Source of the DNA: Paenibacillus typhae
Lineage (GTDB): Bacteria; Bacillota; Bacilli; Paenibacillales; Paenibacillaceae
Length of the DNA stretch: 64,000 nt
Assembly (NCBI RefSeq): GCF_900099765.1
Contig: NZ_FNDX01000020.1
Span: 35,777 to 99,776, forward strand
Direction of reading: 5' to 3'
Of this stretch, positions 60,774-64,000 are shown one piece after another. The notes under the pieces were generated by a model. It was not told where the DNA came from, did not search any database, and saw only the letters and a program-made list of their open reading frames with translations. A program made the translations under genes and the position numbers. The stretch's first letter is position 1. The number at the start of each line of letters is the position of its first letter.

Positions 60774-62012
60774 ATGAACATTTCGGATATTAAGATTGCC
60801 AAGGATACGTATTGGGTAGGAAAAATCGACAACCGCGAGGTGCCGTTCCACCGGCTGATTCTGGCGAAGGGCACGACTTACAATTCCTATTTGCTGAAAA
60901 CCGGCAAGCCGACTGTTATTGATACTGTGGATATGGAGTTTGGCCGTGAATATGCGAACCGGATGGCAGAGCTGATTGATCCGCTGGACATTGCGTACAT
61001 CGTAATTAATCACACCGAGCCGGATCACTCCGGCGGGCTGGCTGCGCTGGCTATGCGGGCGACTAACGCTACTATTGTATGCACAGAGATTGCGGTGCCG
61101 GAAATTCAGGAAATGTACAAGCTGCACAGCCGTAATTATCTGGTGGTTCGGGACGGGGATACGCTGGATATCGGCGGCAAAACGCTGCTGTTCAAGGAGA
61201 CCCCTTATCTGCATACCGCTGAAACGATGATTACTTATTGTATAGAGGATAAAATATTATACCCGTGTGACATTTTCAGCACCCATGTTGCAGTGGAGAA
61301 GCTGTTCAGCGATGAGGCCGGGTTTGATATCACGGAGGATTTCAAAGGTTACTACAGCGCCATTATCCATCCGCACAGAAGATATGTAAGAACGCTGATG
61401 GAAGCCGTCAAGGATCTGGAGATTGAGATGATCGCCCCTTCGCACGGGTTCCTGATCCGCGAGGACGTCCGCAAGTACATTGATCTGTATGCCGAGCTTA
61501 GCCGGGAGACGACCCAGGGCAAGAAAGCGGCTATCGTGTACACGACCATCAAAAACAATACGAAGAAAATGGCCGGCATTCTGCAGGCTACGCTGCAGGA
61601 GAACGGGATCGAAGCAACGGTATGGGATGCGGATAAAAGCGAGATGGCTGCTATTCTGGACAGCATCGAGGCGGCGGACGCTGTCTTCATCGGCAGCTCG
61701 ACCCGTTACGCCGATATGATCGGCAATCTGGAGCCGCTGCTTAAGGAGCTGCAGCTGATGAATCTGGAAGGCAAGCTGGCTGCGGCTTTCGGCTCCTACG
61801 GCTGGAGCGGTGAAGCGATTGAGGTTATCCAGGATTACCTGAACGGAACCAATATGACCGTCCAGAGCACTTCCGACGTAATCAAGTCCACCGGAATGAC
61901 GCATGTGGAATTCCCGATCCGCGTCCGCTTTTCCCCGAAAGAAGCTGAGAAGACACAGAAGATCAGAAACGCCGCCGAATTCGTCTCTGACCTGCTGCTG
62001 AGCGCAATCTAA
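60774..62012 (+). CDS. FprA-type flavodiiron protein
   Basis: A 412-residue flavodiiron protein that reduces O2 to water or NO to N2O. Residues 1-245 form a metallo-beta-lactamase-like diiron domain with ligands His80, Glu82, Asp84 and His85 in NHTEPDHSGG, His147 in YLHTAE and Asp166 in YPCDIF; IAPSHGF supplies a further His. Residues about 255-400 form a flavodoxin domain (KKAAIVYTTIKNNTKKMA; GSYGWSGEA) that binds FMN. It is cytoplasmic. The next gene, 14 bp away, encodes an NAD(P)H/FAD reductase that could supply electrons, making a scavenging pair. GAGGGCGAAGAG is the ribosome binding site. No FNR or NsrR site was recognised. Confidence 0.92.
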   Translation: MNISDIKIAKDTYWVGKIDNREVPFHRLILAKGTTYNSYLLKTGKPTVIDTVDMEFGREYANRMAELIDPLDIAYIVINHTEPDHSGGLAALAMRATNATIVCTEIAVPEIQEMYKLHSRNYLVVRDGDTLDIGGKTLLFKETPYLHTAETMITYCIEDKILYPCDIFSTHVAVEKLFSDEAGFDITEDFKGYYSAIIHPHRRYVRTLMEAVKDLEIEMIAPSHGFLIREDVRKYIDLYAELSRETTQGKKAAIVYTTIKNNTKKMAGILQATLQENGIEATVWDADKSEMAAILDSIEAADAVFIGSSTRYADMIGNLEPLLKELQLMNLEGKLAAAFGSYGWSGEAIEVIQDYLNGTNMTVQSTSDVIKSTGMTHVEFPIRVRFSPKEAEKTQKIRNAAEFVSDLLLSAI

Positions 62013-62026
62013 GGGGGCGGACGGAG

Positions 62027-63244
62027 ATGAATAAACATTATGTCATTGTCGGCAGCGGTGTAGCGGCGGTTCATGCCGCAAAGGCGATCCGCGACCAGGA
62101 TGCGGAGTCGGAGATTTCGATTTTTGGGGAGGAGAGCCACCTGCCCTATAACCGGATCAAGCTGACCAAGGGCTTGTTCAGCGACCTGCATAGTGACAAG
62201 GTGCTGATCAAGAAGGAGAAGTGGTACCGCGATAACCGGATCACTCTGCATACTGCCAGCCGGATTGCTTCGATTCATCCGGAGGAGCAGGAGGTAGAGA
62301 CGGCAGACGGACGCCGGGTAACCTACCATAAGATGCTGCTGTGCATGGGTGCGCGTAACCGGGCGCTGGCCGTAGGCGGTGCCGGACTGCAGAACGTCCA
62401 CACGATCCGGGATCTGGGTGATGCCGATCGTTTAAAAGAAGAGCTGACTGCCGGGCAGCGCACCGTAGTCATCGGCGGCGGGGTGCAGGGGCTGGAGACA
62501 GCCTGGGCGCTGCATGAGGCCGGTTATCCGGTGACGATTGTTGAAGCCGCCCCGCGCCTGATGGCCCGTCAGCTCGATGAGGCTTCGTCAGAGCGGCTGC
62601 GCCGGATTATGGAGCAGGCCGGTGTGGAGGTTAAGCTGCACGCTGGAGTTACTGCGATTAACGGTGATGTAGCAGTCTCCGGCGTAACGCTGGACGATGG
62701 AACGGAAGTTCCCTGCGAACATGTGGTGTACTCTATCGGCATCGTGCCGAATACGGAGCTTGTGCGGGAGACCGGGATACATGTCCGGTCCGGCGTGCTG
62801 GTGAACCGACATCTGGAGACGAGTGCTCCCCATATCTATGCCGCCGGCGATATTGCCGAGCTGGATGGGCTGGTTGAAGGGCTGTGGGGCGGAGCGATTG
62901 AGCAGGGCAAAGTGGCCGGAATGAATATGGCTGCGGCAGAACCGGCCGATTACCGCCGGCCGGTTCCGGTGACGCTGTTTAACGCTTTTGGCAGCTCGCT
63001 GTTCTCGGTCGGGAACACGGATGAGCGGCAGTGTGACCTGTCAGCGGCGGGCGAAGTAGACGGCGTGTACACACGAATTTACGTCAGGGATAACCGGCTG
63101 GCCGGGGCGCTCGCCTGGGACGGTGCGGCAGCCTCGCTGCTGTATAAGTCAGCGGTCGAGCAAGGCGTGAGCCTGGAGGGGCTGGATGTGGCGGGCGGCA
63201 GTCTTGGGACGGTTATTGCCGGAATGACGGCGCTGGTGGAGTGA
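62027..63244 (+). CDS. FAD-dependent NAD(P)H oxidoreductase, flavodiiron partner
   Basis: A 405-residue reductase behind AAGGGGGCGG, 14 bp after the flavodiiron gene. N-terminal FAD motif VIVGSGVAAVHAAKAI (6-21), central NAD motif VVIGGGVQGLETAWAL (145-160) and the FAD-binding IYAAGDIAEL block identify the pyridine nucleotide-disulphide oxidoreductase fold of the rubredoxin/ferredoxin reductase and NirB-like group. There is no redox-active CxxC, so it is not a thioredoxin- or glutathione-type reductase. It most likely passes electrons from NAD(P)H to the flavodiiron protein or an intermediate. Confidence 0.87.
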   Translation: MNKHYVIVGSGVAAVHAAKAIRDQDAESEISIFGEESHLPYNRIKLTKGLFSDLHSDKVLIKKEKWYRDNRITLHTASRIASIHPEEQEVETADGRRVTYHKMLLCMGARNRALAVGGAGLQNVHTIRDLGDADRLKEELTAGQRTVVIGGGVQGLETAWALHEAGYPVTIVEAAPRLMARQLDEASSERLRRIMEQAGVEVKLHAGVTAINGDVAVSGVTLDDGTEVPCEHVVYSIGIVPNTELVRETGIHVRSGVLVNRHLETSAPHIYAAGDIAELDGLVEGLWGGAIEQGKVAGMNMAAAEPADYRRPVPVTLFNAFGSSLFSVGNTDERQCDLSAAGEVDGVYTRIYVRDNRLAGALAWDGAAASLLYKSAVEQGVSLEGLDVAGGSLGTVIAGMTALVE

Positions 63245-63245
63245 G

Positions 63246-63342
63246 AGATTAGTAGGAAGTGAGTAGTACGGAAGTGAGTAGTCGAGTAGTGGAGTGGCGG
63301 CGAAGTAGTGTGGCTGTGGAGTCGCGGCCATTGTAAGTTTTG
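63246..63342 (+). repeat. Low-complexity AGTAG/GTGG tract
   Basis: A G/A/T-rich stretch made of repeated GAAGTGAGTAGT and AGTAGTGGAGTGG blocks lies directly after the reductase stop codon. It has no gene or obvious terminator. Confidence 0.6.
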
Positions 63343-63423
63343 CTGGTTTTGTGAACTGGAGAGACCCCAGAGTACGTGATTTAGGCCGGATCAAGCTTAT
63401 GTTGAGGATGACCGGGTATTGTA

Positions 63424-63663
63424 GCTTACTGCTGTTTATACAACTAAACCCGGCGCTGCCGTCCCTGAGCACACTTTAAGTGTAGTCCATACAACTAAAC
63501 CCAGCGCCCCTGTACCTATCCATACTTTAAATGTATTCCATACAACTATAATGGGCCGTTTAGCGTGAAACGGACTTTTTCAGGAAATTTAAGTGTAACG
63601 AATACAACTAAGTGCCCGCTCAGACCAAAATCAGGCGATTTAAGTGTAAAGAGGAGACAATTT
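63424..63663. repeat. Array C: five TTTAAGTGTA-n5-TACAACTAAA dyads at 51/51/62/51 bp
   Basis: Right half-sites TACAACTAAA start at 63439, 63490, 63541 and 63603; left half-sites TTTAAGTGTA start at 63475, 63526, 63588 and 63639. Steps are 51, 51, 62 and 51 bp. Unit 1 has only a good right half and unit 5 only a good left half. Flanks change at the 62-bp step: units 1-3 are followed by CCCnGCGCC-like sequence, units 4-5 preceded by ATCAGG. The array runs up to the transposase-like frame. Confidence 0.88.
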
Positions 63664-63678
63664 CATAATCCAAAACCC

Positions 63679-64000
63679 TTGCTGCGCTTGGATTTTTTGA
63701 GCATAGAAAAAGGAGTACCTCCCCAAATTCTCGAAGTTATAGGCGACCAAACCGACACCCGAGAAAGAAAAGAGGTAATCCCTATCTATTCAATTCGACA
63801 AGAAGAGCTATTTTCCTTTGAGGAATTGCTCCTGATGCGCCCAGAAAATAAATACTGCCAAATCTTTGAACACTTAGATCTGGCTCCGGTCCTGCACGTC
63901 CTTCGGAAAAAGAACCACCGTGGTCGGCCGCAGGAGCTAAACATTCCTGCCATGATCTACTCGCTGCTTATCTCCAAAATGGAGGGCATTGAGTTTGTTT
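63679..64000 (+). CDS. Probable transposase, 5' part (runs off the window)
   Basis: An open frame of at least 107 codons continuing beyond the window end. It is not visible as a complete gene and the start is uncertain: in-frame TTGs at 63679, 63688 and 63697 and ATG 63835 are candidates, none with an ideal ribosome binding site. The sequence RPENKYCQIFEHLDLAPVL, RKKNHRGRPQELNIPAMIYSLLISKMEGIEF resembles the N-terminal part of DDE transposases common in Paenibacillus and Bacillus (IS4/IS1182-like feel), especially the RGRP and MIYSLLISKMEGI parts. Family assignment is tentative. Confidence 0.5.
   Translation, partial: MLRLDFLSIEKGVPPQILEVIGDQTDTRERKEVIPIYSIRQEELFSFEELLLMRPENKYCQIFEHLDLAPVLHVLRKKNHRGRPQELNIPAMIYSLLISKMEGIEFV

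Overview
The window reads as chromosomal DNA of a Paenibacillus-like, spore-forming, plant-polysaccharide-degrading Firmicute. The signs are a YjcZ-type sporulation microprotein, AGGAGG-type ribosome binding sites, several sugar ABC cassettes of the LplB/YtcP/lipoprotein type without their own ATPase, YesM/YesN-type two-component systems, and many glycoside hydrolases. Genus is inference from gene content and style; no rRNA or housekeeping marker is present.

Layout. 0-1.5 kb: a WGxxGxxE-type surface protein, a 4-unit 51-bp repeat array, tRNA-Leu(UAA) and a sporulation microprotein. 1.7-11.6 kb: a fructan/sucrose locus with a LacI regulator and paired GAAACGTTTC operators, two permeases and a binding lipoprotein, a fructokinase-GH32 fusion, a second GH32 enzyme with an atypical nucleophile motif, and a truncated exported-protein fragment. 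11.7-23 kb: beta-glucan/xylan use, with an alpha/alpha-toroid protein, an AraC-GH39 fusion that seems to start at ATT, a frameshifted cellobiose-type PTS EIIC, GH3, AraC, GH5 and GH51. 23.3-37.8 kb: two sugar ABC cassettes, each with its own YesM/YesN pair, set in mirror order (permease-permease-lipoprotein-kinase-regulator, then regulator-kinase-lipoprotein-permease-permease). 38-45 kb: GH43-CBM6-like and CE1 esterase genes, then a convergent fourth ABC cassette with a divergent AraC regulator. 45-53 kb: MFS efflux with MarR, an OmpR-type two-component system with a PepSY-like exported protein, SDR, MarR and NmrA-like genes. 54-58.5 kb: exported GH3-PA14 and GH30. 58.8-63.2 kb: an ECF sigma factor with a DUF4179 membrane protein, and a flavodiiron protein with an FAD reductase. 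The right edge enters a probable transposase.

How it works together (inference). Exported GH3 and GH30 enzymes trim polymers. ABC systems and one PTS permease import oligosaccharides, detected by YesMN or AraC regulators, and leaderless cytoplasmic GH32, GH3, GH5, GH39, GH43, GH51 and CE1 enzymes finish degradation. cre-like sites suggest carbon catabolite control at several operons.

The most unusual signal is not a gene. Four intergenic arrays of unrelated dyad motifs (767-970, about 53200-53395, 50554-50734, 63424-63663) share one spacing rule: 51 bp between neighbouring units and 62 bp at one internal step. In two arrays that step is where unit orientation flips. 51 and 62 bp differ by about one helical turn, so every dyad would lie on the same DNA face.
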